From: an uncultured Pelagibacteraceae bacterium
Lineage (GTDB): Bacteria; Pseudomonadota; Alphaproteobacteria; Pelagibacterales; Pelagibacteraceae
DNA: 62,786 bases
Reading direction: 5' to 3'
Assembly (NCBI GenBank): GCA_902603945.1
Contig: CACKWP010000005.1
Span: 1-62,786 of the forward strand
In this document: piece after piece, positions 42,397 to 52,484 of the stretch
How positions within the stretch are numbered: the first letter of the stretch is position 1
Layout of the letters: each line of letters begins with the position of its first letter
The notes under the pieces: model-generated
Seen by the model: the letters and a program-made list of their open reading frames with translations, nothing else
Told to the model about the DNA's origin: nothing
Databases searched by the model: none
Made by a program: the position numbers and the translations under genes

Positions 42397-43263
42397 TTAA
42401 GTTGATGTGACCTTATTTTTATCAAAACTTTTGAGTATTATAGCAGTAATTATAATTGCACCTCCAATAATCACACTAAATGGTGGTATTTCGTTTAAAA
42501 ATAACCATACCCATAAAGGAGCGAATAATGTTTCAGTGAGCATTAAAAGTCCAATGGTTGCAGAAGGTGTTGTTCTCGAACCAATAGTAATACATATAAA
42601 ACCAAAAGCTAATTGTGGTACTCCTAGTAAAAATCCCATCAAAATATCATGGCTATTAAAAACGAAAGACTCTGACAAAACTAATCCGTAAATAATACTA
42701 AAAATTCCTGAATAAAAAATTGCTGGAACCATATCTAAGTTTTTATTCTTTCTAATAATCATAACTAATATTGAGAAATTTATAGGAATAGCTAAGGCTA
42801 CAATGTTACCGAAAAATGATCCTGATGAAAGGGAGTCGCCAACCATGATTGTTATTCCACCCATAGCTAATACGATAGAAAAAAAACTTATAAGTGAAAC
42901 TTTTTCACTGAGATAAAAATAACCAAAAATTGCTAGAAACATTGTTTGTGTACTAATTATAAATACAACATTTGCTACTGAAGTATTGCTCATTGAAACT
43001 ACAAAAGCAATGAAACTTAGAGACATTACTAATCCACCGAGTACAGCAGGCAAACCAGAGTCTTTAATAATCTTAATAGTATTTTTTTTATATGTAACAA
43101 CTAAAAAAACAATTAATGCAATCATGAAGAAAACTGATCTTAACAATAATATTTGCCAAACACTTGCCTCTTGGAAAGACCTAATTATAAAACCTCCCCA
43201 GCTTAGACAAAAACCTCCAAAAAGGAGTAAGATATAACCTGGAACTCTATATAAAAATTGCAT
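42397..43263 (-). CDS. EamA/DMT-superfamily transporter
   Basis: 288 residues with ten predicted helices in two EamA repeats; SWGGFIIRSFQEASVWQILLLRS begins the first (quoted core FIIRSFQEAS), and PSATIGLLMLTETLFAPLW is the end of the second. Substrate unknown; such carriers export amino acids or metabolites. Follows the MATE gene directly. Its stop is 20 bp upstream of the glycine riboswitch, so the gcv promoter may lie inside this gene. Confidence 0.85.
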   Translation of the reverse strand: MQFLYRVPGYILLLFGGFCLSWGGFIIRSFQEASVWQILLLRSVFFMIALIVFLVVTYKKNTIKIIKDSGLPAVLGGLVMSLSFIAFVVSMSNTSVANVVFIISTQTMFLAIFGYFYLSEKVSLISFFSIVLAMGGITIMVGDSLSSGSFFGNIVALAIPINFSILVMIIRKNKNLDMVPAIFYSGIFSIIYGLVLSESFVFNSHDILMGFLLGVPQLAFGFICITIGSRTTPSATIGLLMLTETLFAPLWVWLFLNEIPPFSVIIGGAIIITAIILKSFDKNKVTST

Positions 43264-44589
43264 TTAAAACTTTCTTAATATTTTATTAAAATAAAACTTT
43301 AAAGTTAATGATCTAAATATCATAAAAAGCATCAAAGAGAACCATAAACCATGATTACCAAAATTTTTTGAAAAATAAATTGAAGCAAGAATAAAACCAA
43401 TTACAGAAACTATCATAGCATTTCTAATTTCTTTTGTTTGTGCTGCACCAATAAATATACCATCGAGTTGATAGCAAAATGAGGCAATCGGTGGAATTAA
43501 AATAATCCAAATGAAGTGCTGGTAAGAAATAAATCTTAAAATCTCTATGTCAGTAATAATATTTATAATTTCCTTAAAAAAAATAAGATAGAGAAAAGCT
43601 ACAATTAAAGCTGTAAGAAAACTTACTTGAATAGAATTAGTTACTATAGTCAAAAAAGAAGATCTATTTTTTTTGCCAATTGTAAAACCAACTATTCCCT
43701 CAGTAGAAAATGCGTAGGCATCAAGAAAAAAAGCAGCTAAAATTATAAATTGTATTAAAATAGTATTTACAGCTAAATAATCTTCTCCAAGCTTAGCACT
43801 TTGATAGGTTACCCATAAGAATGAAAAAGTTAATAATAAAGTTCTAATAAAAATATCTAGATTAATATTTAAAAGTTTTATTAACTTAGATTTATTAATT
43901 ATCTTTTCGAATTTAGGAATGATTTTAAACTTTTTTAAAATAAAATTGTAAGTATAAATTGTAAATATAATACAACTTATATAACTAGCAAATAATGTCC
44001 CTAAGGCGACGCCAAAAATATTTAAATCATAAGATAAAACAAATACAGAACTAAACACAATATTCAAAATGGACAAAACTACTATTAGCAAACTAGAAAT
44101 TTTAGTCTTTTGTATTCCAAGATAAAAACCAACTAGAATATAAATAGATAACTCAGCCGGAACTGAAAAAACTCTTACATTTAAATAAGTATTTATTAAA
44201 TTTTGTGTTTCAACTGACGTTTTAAAAAAGTTTTGTATTAAAAAATATATTAAAGGTTTAAAAACAATTATTAAAAAGGCAATTATAATTGCAATTATAA
44301 AGTTTCTTAATAATGTTTTTACTATTTCTCTATAGTCTCCTCTTCCAAGAGCTTGAGAAACAATACCTACCGTTCCCATTCTTAAAAAACCAAAGCTCCA
44401 AATTATCATTGTCATTACTGATGTAGCGATGCTTGTAGCTGCTAAGTATTTCGTTTCTCCAAGATTTCCCATCAAGCCAGTATCAACTACTCCAACCAAG
44501 GGGATAGCTAGGTTTGAAAAAAAAACCGGTATGGACAACAAAATTAAATGTTTTTTTGAAAATTTTGATGGGCTTTTTAATAGATCCAT
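43264..44589 (-). CDS. MATE-family efflux transporter (DinF-like)
   Basis: 441 residues with twelve helices. The N-terminal VFFSNLAIPLVGVVDTGLMG (shortened: LVGVVDTGLMG) and RMGTVGIVSQALGRGD are MATE/DinF landmarks, as is DAYAFSTEGIVGFTIG in the second half. Probably exports cationic compounds with Na+ or H+. First gene of the leftward pair with the EamA transporter and divergent from the TerC gene. Confidence 0.88.
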   Translation of the reverse strand: MDLLKSPSKFSKKHLILLSIPVFFSNLAIPLVGVVDTGLMGNLGETKYLAATSIATSVMTMIIWSFGFLRMGTVGIVSQALGRGDYREIVKTLLRNFIIAIIIAFLIIVFKPLIYFLIQNFFKTSVETQNLINTYLNVRVFSVPAELSIYILVGFYLGIQKTKISSLLIVVLSILNIVFSSVFVLSYDLNIFGVALGTLFASYISCIIFTIYTYNFILKKFKIIPKFEKIINKSKLIKLLNINLDIFIRTLLLTFSFLWVTYQSAKLGEDYLAVNTILIQFIILAAFFLDAYAFSTEGIVGFTIGKKNRSSFLTIVTNSIQVSFLTALIVAFLYLIFFKEIINIITDIEILRFISYQHFIWIILIPPIASFCYQLDGIFIGAAQTKEIRNAMIVSVIGFILASIYFSKNFGNHGLWFSLMLFMIFRSLTLKFYFNKILRKF

Positions 44590-44638
44590 TTTTATTCTTT
44601 AATATATCCTAAGAACCTTATATACATTGATTCTATCA

Positions 44639-45256
44639 ATGTTAGAGCAAGTAATAATCTCAATACAAATTATCCTCATAGATATAGTAATGGCTGCCGA
44701 TAACGCGATCATTATAGGTTTGATTGCTGCAGGTTTTGCAACAGAAAATAGAAGAAAAATTATAGCTTGGGGTGTAGCTGCTGCATTCTTGTTTAGAATA
44801 ATTTTTGCTTCAGGAGCAAATTATTTGTTTGAATTTGCTTGGATTAAAATTCTTGGAGGAGTTTTACTTTTATGGGTAATTAATAATTTAAGACAAGATT
44901 TTTTTGGAAAAAACAAAATCAAAACTCCTCAATTAAAATCAAATGAAACTAAAAGTTTTAGCATGGGGGTTTATCAGGTACTAATTGCAGATCTTACTTT
45001 AAGTTTTGATAATACTATCGCTGTGGTAGCTGCATCGAAAGGTAATTTTCATTTGATGGTAATAGGATTATTGTTATCAGTATTTTTAATTGCTACTCTT
45101 GCGAGTTATTTTGCTGATTACATAAAAAAACATATGTGGCTGGGTTATCTTGGCTTATTTGTAATTTTAATAATTTCAATTCAATTAATAATTGGCGGGC
45201 TTGTAAGTTATGAAGTTCTTTCAATAAACGAAAAGTATAAATTTTTATTCTTATAA
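44639..45256 (+). CDS. TerC-family membrane protein (YjbE type)
   Basis: 205 residues from ATG 44639 (an in-frame TTG at 44627 is less likely). Seven helices, with the two symmetric acidic motifs DIVMAADNAIIIG (about 15-27) and DLTLSFDNTIAVVAA (about 117-131) that bind metal in TerC-like proteins. Linked to manganese export and metal loading of exoenzymes. Its stop overlaps the next ATG by one base. Confidence 0.88.
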   Translation: MLEQVIISIQIILIDIVMAADNAIIIGLIAAGFATENRRKIIAWGVAAAFLFRIIFASGANYLFEFAWIKILGGVLLLWVINNLRQDFFGKNKIKTPQLKSNETKSFSMGVYQVLIADLTLSFDNTIAVVAASKGNFHLMVIGLLLSVFLIATLASYFADYIKKHMWLGYLGLFVILIISIQLIIGGLVSYEVLSINEKYKFLFL

Positions 45257-46218
45257 TGTTGGACTTTTGTATTATAGGGTCAGGAATTGCTGGCTCTACA
45301 ATAGCAAATCTTTTATCTAAAAAATACTCAGTTCATGTCTTTGATAAGGCTAGAGGTCCAGGGGGGAGATCATCAAATAAAAAATTTAAACATAATTTAA
45401 GCTTTGATCATGGTGTTCAGTATATATCTCCAAAATCAACACTTTTTACGAAATACATAAATAAGCTTTATAGAAAAAAAGTATTAAAAAATTGGGATAG
45501 TAATCACTTAGACTTTACATTTGAGAAAAAAAGTTTTTCGTCGAAATATATTGGTAGAAGAGCTAATAATGATTTAGTTAAATATAATTTAAAAAATATC
45601 AAACAGTCATTTGCCTCACCAATTGAAAAAATTTACTTTAAAAAATATTTTTGGGAAATTACTATGCAAAATAAATCTAAACATCAATTTAAATCGTTAA
45701 TAATTACTTGCCCTTTTCCTCAATTAAAAAAGTTAGCAAAACAATATTTAAATAAAAAAATATTAAAACTTAAAGTTCAAATGCAACCTAATATTACAGT
45801 TATGATAGCTTTTAAAAATCAAAAAAACCTTCCTATTAGTTCAATAAAATTTAATGACGATATTTTGGCGTGGGCTGCTAATGAAAATAGTAAAAAAAGA
45901 TTTAAATCAAATATAAATTTATGGACTATTCAGGCTTCGCTTAATTGGTCAAAAAAAACTATTAACAAATATAAAACTGATAAATCAATTATGAATCAGC
46001 TGATTTCACGCTTTATAAAGTTAACAGGATTTAAAAAAAATAAAATTATCTTTAAAAAAATTCATGGTTGGAAATATTCATATAATTATGAAAAAACACC
46101 TTACCTTAGTATTTGGGATAAAAAAATTAATTTAGGTGTTTGTGGAGATTGGTTTAATGGACCAAAAGTTGAAAACGCATGGTTAAGCGCCAACGATCTT
46201 GCTAGAAAAATAAAATAA
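45256..46218 (+). CDS. renalase-like FAD/NAD(P)-binding oxidoreductase
   Basis: 320 residues: DFCIIGSGIAGSTIANLL, then FDKARGPGGRSSNKKF, and the C-terminal CGDWFNGPKVENAWLSAND are typical of the renalase/NAD(P)-dependent flavoprotein family. A very Lys/Asn-rich middle region. Bacterial renalases oxidise aberrant dihydro-NAD(P) isomers; the role here is inferred. Coupled to the TerC gene by a one-base overlap; converges on prpD. Confidence 0.82.
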   Translation: MLDFCIIGSGIAGSTIANLLSKKYSVHVFDKARGPGGRSSNKKFKHNLSFDHGVQYISPKSTLFTKYINKLYRKKVLKNWDSNHLDFTFEKKSFSSKYIGRRANNDLVKYNLKNIKQSFASPIEKIYFKKYFWEITMQNKSKHQFKSLIITCPFPQLKKLAKQYLNKKILKLKVQMQPNITVMIAFKNQKNLPISSIKFNDDILAWAANENSKKRFKSNINLWTIQASLNWSKKTINKYKTDKSIMNQLISRFIKLTGFKKNKIIFKKIHGWKYSYNYEKTPYLSIWDKKINLGVCGDWFNGPKVENAWLSANDLARKIK

Positions 46219-47724
46219 TTAGAAAATACCTTTACTGCTTTTAGATTTGTCTTTTATTGAACTTTTTACCTCTACGTTTAAACCCACTAAATCTTTAGCT
46301 TTTAATTTAGGAAGATTTTGCACACATTTTAAAAATCGATCTGACTCTTTTTTAGAGATGATCCCATCAGTTAAAGTTTTAAATTTATTAATATACTCTT
46401 TTCGTGTGAAAGGTCTTTTGCCTGCTGGATGAGCGTCAGCAACATTTATTTCCTCTGAAATTGTAGATCCGTCTTTCATTGTTATAATTACTTTTCCACC
46501 AAAACATTTATTTTCAGGATTAGGATCGTGGTATTTTTCTGTCCATCTTGCGTCTTCTCTTGTTGAAATTTTTTGCCAAAGTTCAACTGTGCTTTTTCTT
46601 TGCGCCCTTTGTGGCGTATAGGATTTCACATGATGCCATACTCCATCTTCAAGGGCTACTGCAAAAATATACATTATGGAATGATCTAAGGTTTCCCTAC
46701 TTGCATTTGGATCCATTTTTTGAGGATCGTTTGCTCCAGTACCGATCACGTAGTGAGTATGATGACTTGTTTCAATTACAATATTATCGATGTCACTAAC
46801 ACTAGAAATCTTTTTATGTAAGCTTCTCGCTAGATCAATTAAAGCTTGAGATTGGTATTCTGCTGAATGCTCTTTAGTATAAGTTTCTAGAATTGCTCTT
46901 TTAGGCTCATTAATATCTGGTAATGGGACTACATATTCTTTATCTGGTCCTGACAAAACATAGGCGATAACACTATCTTCTCCCTCGTAAATCGGTGATG
47001 GTGCACCCTCACCTCTCATACATCTATCTACTGCCTCTACTGCAAGCTTACCGGCATGAGCTGGTGCAAATGCTTTCCAGCTAGAGATTTCTCCTTTTCT
47101 AGATTGTCTTGTTGAGACTGTAATATGTAATGCTTGTTGGACAGATTGATAAATCACATCTGTTTTTAAATTTAATAAACTTCCTAAACCAGCTGCAACA
47201 CTTGGACCTAGATGTGCTATATGATCAATTTTATGTTCATGTAAGCAAATACCTTTTACTAAGTTTACTTGCACTTCGTAACCTGTAAGTATTCCTTTAA
47301 TTAAATCTTTACCATTGCAACCTTTTTGTTGTGCTACTGCTAGTATGGCAGGAATATTGTCACCTGGGTGACTATAATCTGCTGCTAAAAAAGTATCGTG
47401 ATAATCTAATTCTCTTACAGCAGTTCCGTTAGCCCATGCGGCCCATTCGCAATCCACTTTAATTTTTGGATTTAAACCAAAGACAGTTGCTCCTGATTTT
47501 CTAAAGTGAGCTAAAGCCATTGCTCTCGCTGAAATAACAGGTGCTCTATTAAACGAAGCGATAGCAACTGATGCATTATCAATTATTCTATTGATAACCA
47601 TATCAATTGCACGTTTATCTATTTTTGCTTTATCTGATGCTATCTCTGCTATTTTCCAGGCTAATTGATCTTCTTTTTTTAGATTTGATTTCGATGGATG
47701 AACTTTTACTCTTATATCTCTCAT
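46219..47724 (-). CDS. prpD: MmgE/PrpD family protein (2-methylcitrate dehydratase-like)
   Basis: A 501-residue protein with PrpD landmarks: [46 protein letters not shown] (core RELDYHDTF and YSHPGD), and [19 protein letters not shown]. Catalyses dehydration of 2-methylcitrate or, in relatives, citrate/aconitate chemistry. It begins directly after the acnA stop, so aconitase and PrpD are made together, which suits the methylcitrate cycle; prpB and prpC are not in the window. Confidence 0.88.
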   Translation of the reverse strand: MRDIRVKVHPSKSNLKKEDQLAWKIAEIASDKAKIDKRAIDMVINRIIDNASVAIASFNRAPVISARAMALAHFRKSGATVFGLNPKIKVDCEWAAWANGTAVRELDYHDTFLAADYSHPGDNIPAILAVAQQKGCNGKDLIKGILTGYEVQVNLVKGICLHEHKIDHIAHLGPSVAAGLGSLLNLKTDVIYQSVQQALHITVSTRQSRKGEISSWKAFAPAHAGKLAVEAVDRCMRGEGAPSPIYEGEDSVIAYVLSGPDKEYVVPLPDINEPKRAILETYTKEHSAEYQSQALIDLARSLHKKISSVSDIDNIVIETSHHTHYVIGTGANDPQKMDPNASRETLDHSIMYIFAVALEDGVWHHVKSYTPQRAQRKSTVELWQKISTREDARWTEKYHDPNPENKCFGGKVIITMKDGSTISEEINVADAHPAGKRPFTRKEYINKFKTLTDGIISKKESDRFLKCVQNLPKLKAKDLVGLNVEVKSSIKDKSKSSKGIF

Positions 47725-50400
47725 TTAATTGGCAAGCATGTTTCTTAAAACATACTGCAAAATTCCTCCATTTTTATAGTACTCAACTTCATTAGCGGTA
47801 TCAATTCTACAAAGCATTTGAATTTTTTTACTAGTTCCGTCTTGATATTTAATCTCACAAGTTATCTCTTGTCTTGGCTTTACGCCTTTATCAATATCAA
47901 TAACTGAAACTAATTCTGCACCAGTGATATTTAGTTTCTTTCGATCAAAACCTTCTTTGAATTGAAGAGGTAAAACACCCATTCCTATTAAATTCGATCT
48001 ATGAATTCTCTCAAAACTCTCTGCTAAAACAGCTTTAATTCCTAAAAGTTTAGTTCCTTTTGCTGCCCAATCTCTAGATGAACCTGTTCCGTATTCTTTA
48101 CCGGCGATTACAACTAAATCATTATTTCTTTTTTTGTATTTCATTGCAGCTTCGTAAACGCTCATTACTTTTCCATCTGGCTGTAACGTTGTAAATCCAC
48201 CTTCAGTGCCGGGAGCCATTTCATTTCTAATTTTTATATTTCCAAATGTTCCTCTCATCATTACTTCATGATTTCCCCTTCTTGCACCATATGAATTAAA
48301 ATCTTTTTGTTGTATTTGGTGCTTCATAAAATAATCACCTGTTGGACTTTCTTTTTTAATACTTCCTGCTGGTGAAATATGATCTGTTGTTACTGAGTCA
48401 GCTAATAGTAAAAGAATCCTAGCATCATTAATTGGCTTAAATCCCTCTGGTTTATCGGGTAAATCATCAAAGAATGGTGGTCTTTTTACGTATGTAGAAT
48501 TTGCTTCCCAATTATAAATATCACTATCTGTTGTGTTAATAGCTTGCCATTCTTTAGGTCCTTCTGAAACATTTGAATATCTTTGCTTAAACATATCTGC
48601 ATTTAAAGAGCTTAACATTAAATCTTCAATCTCTTTATTAGTCGGCCAAATATCTTTTAAGAAAACATCTTTACCATCTCTATCTTTTCCAAGTGCAGAC
48701 TTATACATATCAAAATTCATGTTACCTGCTAAAGCATAAGCAACAACAAGTGGAGGTGAGGCTAAGTAATTAGCTTTTACATCTGGATTAATTCTTCCTT
48801 CAAAGTTTCTATTTCCAGATAAAACTGAAACGGCGTAAAGATCATTTTTATTAATAGCATCTGATATATTTTGATTTAAAGGTCCGGAGTTACCAATACA
48901 AGTAGTGCAGCCATAGCCTACTAAATTAAAACCAAGTTCATCTAAATATTTATTTAAACCTGCTTTTTCTAAATAATCAGTAACAACTTGCGAACCAGGA
49001 GCTAAAGAGGTTTTTACCCATGGTTTAACTTTTAGTCCTATTTCATGAGCTTTCTTCGCTAAAAGACCTGCGCCAATCATTACACTTGGGTTAGAGGTAT
49101 TTGTGCAAGATGTTATTGCTGCAATTACTATATCGCCATCTTTAACATTAAAGTCAGCACCTTCAACTTTAGCTTCGATAACCTTATCTCTTTTTGTATT
49201 TTCTTTATAAACTTTTGCAAAAGCAGTTGAAGCCTCGGTTAGTAAAACTTTATCCTGTGGTCTTTTAGGTCCAGAAATGCTTGTCACTACACTACTAACA
49301 TCTAATGAAAGAGTATCAGTAAACACAACATCATTGCTTGCCCAAAGTCCTTGTTCTTTTGAATATTTCTCGACTAAATCTATTGTTTTTTGGTCTCTAC
49401 CAGATAATTTTAAATATTTTAGAGTTTCATCATCAACTGGGAAGAAACCACATGTAGCTCCGTATTCAGGAGCCATGTTTGCAATAGTTGCCCTATCAGC
49501 TAAAGTTAAATTTTTTAAACCTTCACCATAAAATTCCACAAATTTTCCGACCACACCTTTTTTTCTTAGCATTTCAACAATGACTAATACTAGGTCTGTT
49601 GCAGTTGTTCCTTCTTTTAATTTTCCTTTAAGTTCAACACCAACGACTTCTGGAATTAACATTGAAATAGGCTGACCTAACATTGCAGCTTCTGCTTCTA
49701 TTCCACCAACACCCCAACCTAAAACTGATAAACCATTCACCATTGTTGTATGACTATCGGTTCCAACCAATGTATCTGGATAAGCATATAAATCACTTCC
49801 ACTTTTTGATGACCAAACAACTTTTGATAAATATTCTAAATTCACTTGGTGACAAATTCCTGTTCCAGGAGGTACAACTCTAAAATTATCAAATGCTTTT
49901 TGTCCCCACTTTAAAAAAGAATATCTTTCACCGTTTCTTGAAAATTCTCTTTCAACATTTTGATTAAATGATTTTCCTGAAGCATATTCATCGACCATAA
50001 CTGAATGATCTATAACCAAATCTACTGTAGATAATGGATTAATTTTATCTGGATTTTTATTTTTATCTTTTACAGCATCTCTCATTGCTGCAAGGTCTGC
50101 AATTGCAGGAATTCCTGTATAATCCTGTAATAAAGTACGCGCAGGTCTGTAAGCTATTTCTGTATTTGATTTTTTGTTTTTAAGCCAATCTTTAATTGCC
50201 AAGATCTGCTTCTTGTCTACTGTTAAGTTATCCTCATATCTTAGTAAATTTTCCAATAAAACTTTCAGGGATTTTGGTAGTTTTGAAATTCCTTCTAATC
50301 CATTCTTTTCAGCTTTTTTTAAATTGAAAATTTTATATTCTTCTCCGGATGATGAAATATTATCTAGTGATTTAAAGGAATTTTTACTATTAAATTTCAT
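47725..50400 (-). CDS. acnA: aconitate hydratase A
   Basis: 891 residues, normal for AcnA/IRP-type aconitase. Cluster cysteines are in AAITSCTNTSNPSVM and GYGCTTCIGNSGPL; the substrate-binding VGTDSHTTMVNGLSVLGWGVGG and the C-terminal GKEYGTGSSRDWAAKGT are clear. TCA cycle isomerisation of citrate; may also hydrate 2-methyl-cis-aconitate with the adjacent PrpD. Leftward, followed at once by prpD. Confidence 0.97.
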   Translation of the reverse strand: MKFNSKNSFKSLDNISSSGEEYKIFNLKKAEKNGLEGISKLPKSLKVLLENLLRYEDNLTVDKKQILAIKDWLKNKKSNTEIAYRPARTLLQDYTGIPAIADLAAMRDAVKDKNKNPDKINPLSTVDLVIDHSVMVDEYASGKSFNQNVEREFSRNGERYSFLKWGQKAFDNFRVVPPGTGICHQVNLEYLSKVVWSSKSGSDLYAYPDTLVGTDSHTTMVNGLSVLGWGVGGIEAEAAMLGQPISMLIPEVVGVELKGKLKEGTTATDLVLVIVEMLRKKGVVGKFVEFYGEGLKNLTLADRATIANMAPEYGATCGFFPVDDETLKYLKLSGRDQKTIDLVEKYSKEQGLWASNDVVFTDTLSLDVSSVVTSISGPKRPQDKVLLTEASTAFAKVYKENTKRDKVIEAKVEGADFNVKDGDIVIAAITSCTNTSNPSVMIGAGLLAKKAHEIGLKVKPWVKTSLAPGSQVVTDYLEKAGLNKYLDELGFNLVGYGCTTCIGNSGPLNQNISDAINKNDLYAVSVLSGNRNFEGRINPDVKANYLASPPLVVAYALAGNMNFDMYKSALGKDRDGKDVFLKDIWPTNKEIEDLMLSSLNADMFKQRYSNVSEGPKEWQAINTTDSDIYNWEANSTYVKRPPFFDDLPDKPEGFKPINDARILLLLADSVTTDHISPAGSIKKESPTGDYFMKHQIQQKDFNSYGARRGNHEVMMRGTFGNIKIRNEMAPGTEGGFTTLQPDGKVMSVYEAAMKYKKRNNDLVVIAGKEYGTGSSRDWAAKGTKLLGIKAVLAESFERIHRSNLIGMGVLPLQFKEGFDRKKLNITGAELVSVIDIDKGVKPRQEITCEIKYQDGTSKKIQMLCRIDTANEVEYYKNGGILQYVLRNMLAN

Positions 50401-50403
50401 GCG

Positions 50404-50991
50404 CTATACATAGAACAAAATTACGCAAACGATAAGTAAAAAAGACATTGTATAATTAAAATTCTTTATAAATTTATCACTTGTGGCGAATTTTCTCATG
50501 TATTTTCCCATTAAACACCAAGTTGTTTGGCTTCCAACAGCCATTAAAAACCACACAAATGTTAAAACAATCGAGTCTCTTAAATAATTGTTTTGCGTGT
50601 CAATAAATAATGAAATTGAAGTTAAGCCAACGATAATGCTTTTAGGATTTACAAATTGAAACCAAAAAGTATTTAAAAAAGTCACTGGTTTTGGATCAAT
50701 TTTTTTATCTCTTGATTGTCCTGCGAAGGATAATTTATAAGCCATATACAATAGATAAACTGATCCTAATATTTTAATTGTGGTTTGAATAAATGCATAC
50801 TTTTGAAAAATAGCCCCGGAAGTAAGTTGCAAAAGAATAATTAAAAGCGTCCATCCAATAATAACTCCAAGCATCGTAGGAATTGCTTTTCTAAAGCCAA
50901 AATTAAAAGCTGTATAAGATGTCATAATGTTATTTGGACCAGGAGAAAACGCGGTCGCAATACCAAATAATATTAATGGAAGAAGTTGCAT
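50404..50991 (-). CDS. LysE-family exporter
   Basis: 195 residues with six helices and the LysE/RhtB N-terminal PGPNNIMTSYTAFNFGFRKA (core SPGPNNIM) followed by MLGVIIGW. Exports amino acids or related compounds; substrate unknown. It lies between acnA and the cytochrome c' gene, same strand, with short gaps. Confidence 0.88.
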   Translation of the reverse strand: MQLLPLILFGIATAFSPGPNNIMTSYTAFNFGFRKAIPTMLGVIIGWTLLIILLQLTSGAIFQKYAFIQTTIKILGSVYLLYMAYKLSFAGQSRDKKIDPKPVTFLNTFWFQFVNPKSIIVGLTSISLFIDTQNNYLRDSIVLTFVWFLMAVGSQTTWCLMGKYMRKFATSDKFIKNFNYTMSFLLIVCVILFYV

Positions 50992-50997
50992 TTAAAT

Positions 50998-51447
50998 TTA
51001 ATGAGGCGCTCTAAATCTACTATGACAGGCTGTGCAGTTACTCCACATCAGTTCTTTTTGTACTGCTCTAAGGTCTTCTGCAGTATCAATAGCTTTTGCA
51101 AGTTTAATCATATCATCTGAGGCTTTTTTCATTAAAGCATTGAATTCATCTTTATTTTCCCAAATGCTCGGTAGTGCCCCTGTTTTAAACCCCTCTTTTG
51201 CATTTTCAGGAAAATAATCTAATAATTTTATATAATTATCTGAAATTTTTTTCATTAAAGGTTTAGCCTCTTCAATTCTTTTAGACTTAAGTAATATAGA
51301 TATTTTTTTTGCGTTTTGATAATTTTCGCTAAACATTGCTTTTCTACCTTTTATGATTTCTTCTACAGTCATAGCGTTTGCAGAAAAGGGAAAGCTAATG
51401 GAAAAAATAAAAATAATTGTTTGTATTATTTTTATTTTTTGTTTCAT
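50998..51447 (-). CDS. cytochrome c'
   Basis: 149 residues with a signal peptide (MKQKIKIIQTIIFIFSISFPFSANA). The four-helix-bundle pattern has the haem attachment motif CTACHSRF at the extreme C-terminus (about residues 138-145), as in class II cytochromes c. Periplasmic; members bind NO or carry electrons. Precedes the LysE gene (6 bp) and follows the DUF411 gene (5 bp), with b561 nearby. Confidence 0.88.
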   Translation of the reverse strand: MKQKIKIIQTIIFIFSISFPFSANAMTVEEIIKGRKAMFSENYQNAKKISILLKSKRIEEAKPLMKKISDNYIKLLDYFPENAKEGFKTGALPSIWENKDEFNALMKKASDDMIKLAKAIDTAEDLRAVQKELMWSNCTACHSRFRAPH

Positions 51448-51452
51448 AAGAT

Positions 51453-51935
51453 TTATATTGTCATGAATACTGAAGATTTCCCATCTTTAAGTTGATAAAT
51501 AACATAGGGTTCGTCTTTATCACCTGGCATTCCTGGTGTGCCAATCGGCATTCCGGGCAAAGCTATACCATCAATATCAGGTTGCTCTTTTAATAATTTT
51601 TCAACCGCTTCAAAAGGGACATGTCCTTCAATAAAGTATTTACCCATAATAGTAGTATGGCAAGACTGCATTTCGACTGGGATATTATATTTTTGTTTTA
51701 TTGTATGAAGGCTTCTCATATCTGTTTGTTTAACTTTAAATTTTTTTTCCTCTAAAAATAAAACATAACCATAACAACATCCGCACGAAGGAGTTTTAAA
51801 AACTTCAACGACTTGTTTGGTGTTAATATTGGCTAGAGCATCTTTTTTATCTGTGACAAAATTAAAGATACTAAAAACAAAGAATAATACTACTGTAAAA
51901 ACAATGAATTTAGATATGGTGTTTTTAAATAACAT
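51453..51935 (-). CDS. DUF411 metal-binding-like protein
   Basis: 160 residues: an N-terminal hydrophobic anchor or signal (about residues 8-24) and a periplasmic domain with VFKTPSCGCCYGYVLFLE (Cys-rich, about residues 45-62) and MQSCHTTIMGKYFIEGHVP. DUF411 proteins are associated with copper or mercury handling. First of the leftward group DUF411 - cytochrome c' - LysE; divergent from b561 by 18 bp. Confidence 0.88.
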   Translation of the reverse strand: MLFKNTISKFIVFTVVLFFVFSIFNFVTDKKDALANINTKQVVEVFKTPSCGCCYGYVLFLEEKKFKVKQTDMRSLHTIKQKYNIPVEMQSCHTTIMGKYFIEGHVPFEAVEKLLKEQPDIDGIALPGMPIGTPGMPGDKDEPYVIYQLKDGKSSVFMTI

Positions 51936-51953
51936 GTCTAATTATAATTAATA

Positions 51954-52484
51954 ATGAGATTTTTTAACAGTCAAAATAAATATGGGCTATTGGCCATATT
52001 GTTCCACTGGGTTACATTTATTGTCTTAATAGCCCAAGTTCCTTTCGGATTTTATTTAGTAGGGCTTGAATTTTCTGATGAAAGAATTGAACTTGAAAAT
52101 ATACATATCCTAGTTGGGATAACTGTTTTTTATCTTACTTTGTTTAGACTAATTTGGAAATTTTTTAACTCAAGTCCATCTGAAACTAAAAGTTTTTTTA
52201 AAGGACAAGTCTTTATTGGAAAGGCTAATCATTTCTTACTTTATTTAAGTATTTTTACTATAACTATCTCTGGAATTCTTAAGAAACTTTATATGGGAGA
52301 AACACTTAATTTTATATTTTTTAAATATGGATTTGAGAAAGATAATTTTGTTTTAGCTGATGCTTATTATGAAGTTCATATTTACGCTAATTACTTATTA
52401 TTAGCACTCGTAAGTCTGCATATACTTGCGGTAATTGTTCATCATTTTATTTTTAAGGATAAAATCTTAAACAAAATTACTTAA
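51954..52484 (+). CDS. cytochrome b561 family protein
   Basis: 176 residues with four helices. Haem-ligand His candidates are in AILFHWVTFIVL, ENIHILVG, KANHFLLYLS and EVHIYANYLLLALVSLH. Inner membrane, accepting or donating electrons to the quinone pool; some members oxidise superoxide. Converges on the DUF4396 gene with a 4 bp overlap; divergent from DUF411. Confidence 0.88.
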   Translation: MRFFNSQNKYGLLAILFHWVTFIVLIAQVPFGFYLVGLEFSDERIELENIHILVGITVFYLTLFRLIWKFFNSSPSETKSFFKGQVFIGKANHFLLYLSIFTITISGILKKLYMGETLNFIFFKYGFEKDNFVLADAYYEVHIYANYLLLALVSLHILAVIVHHFIFKDKILNKIT

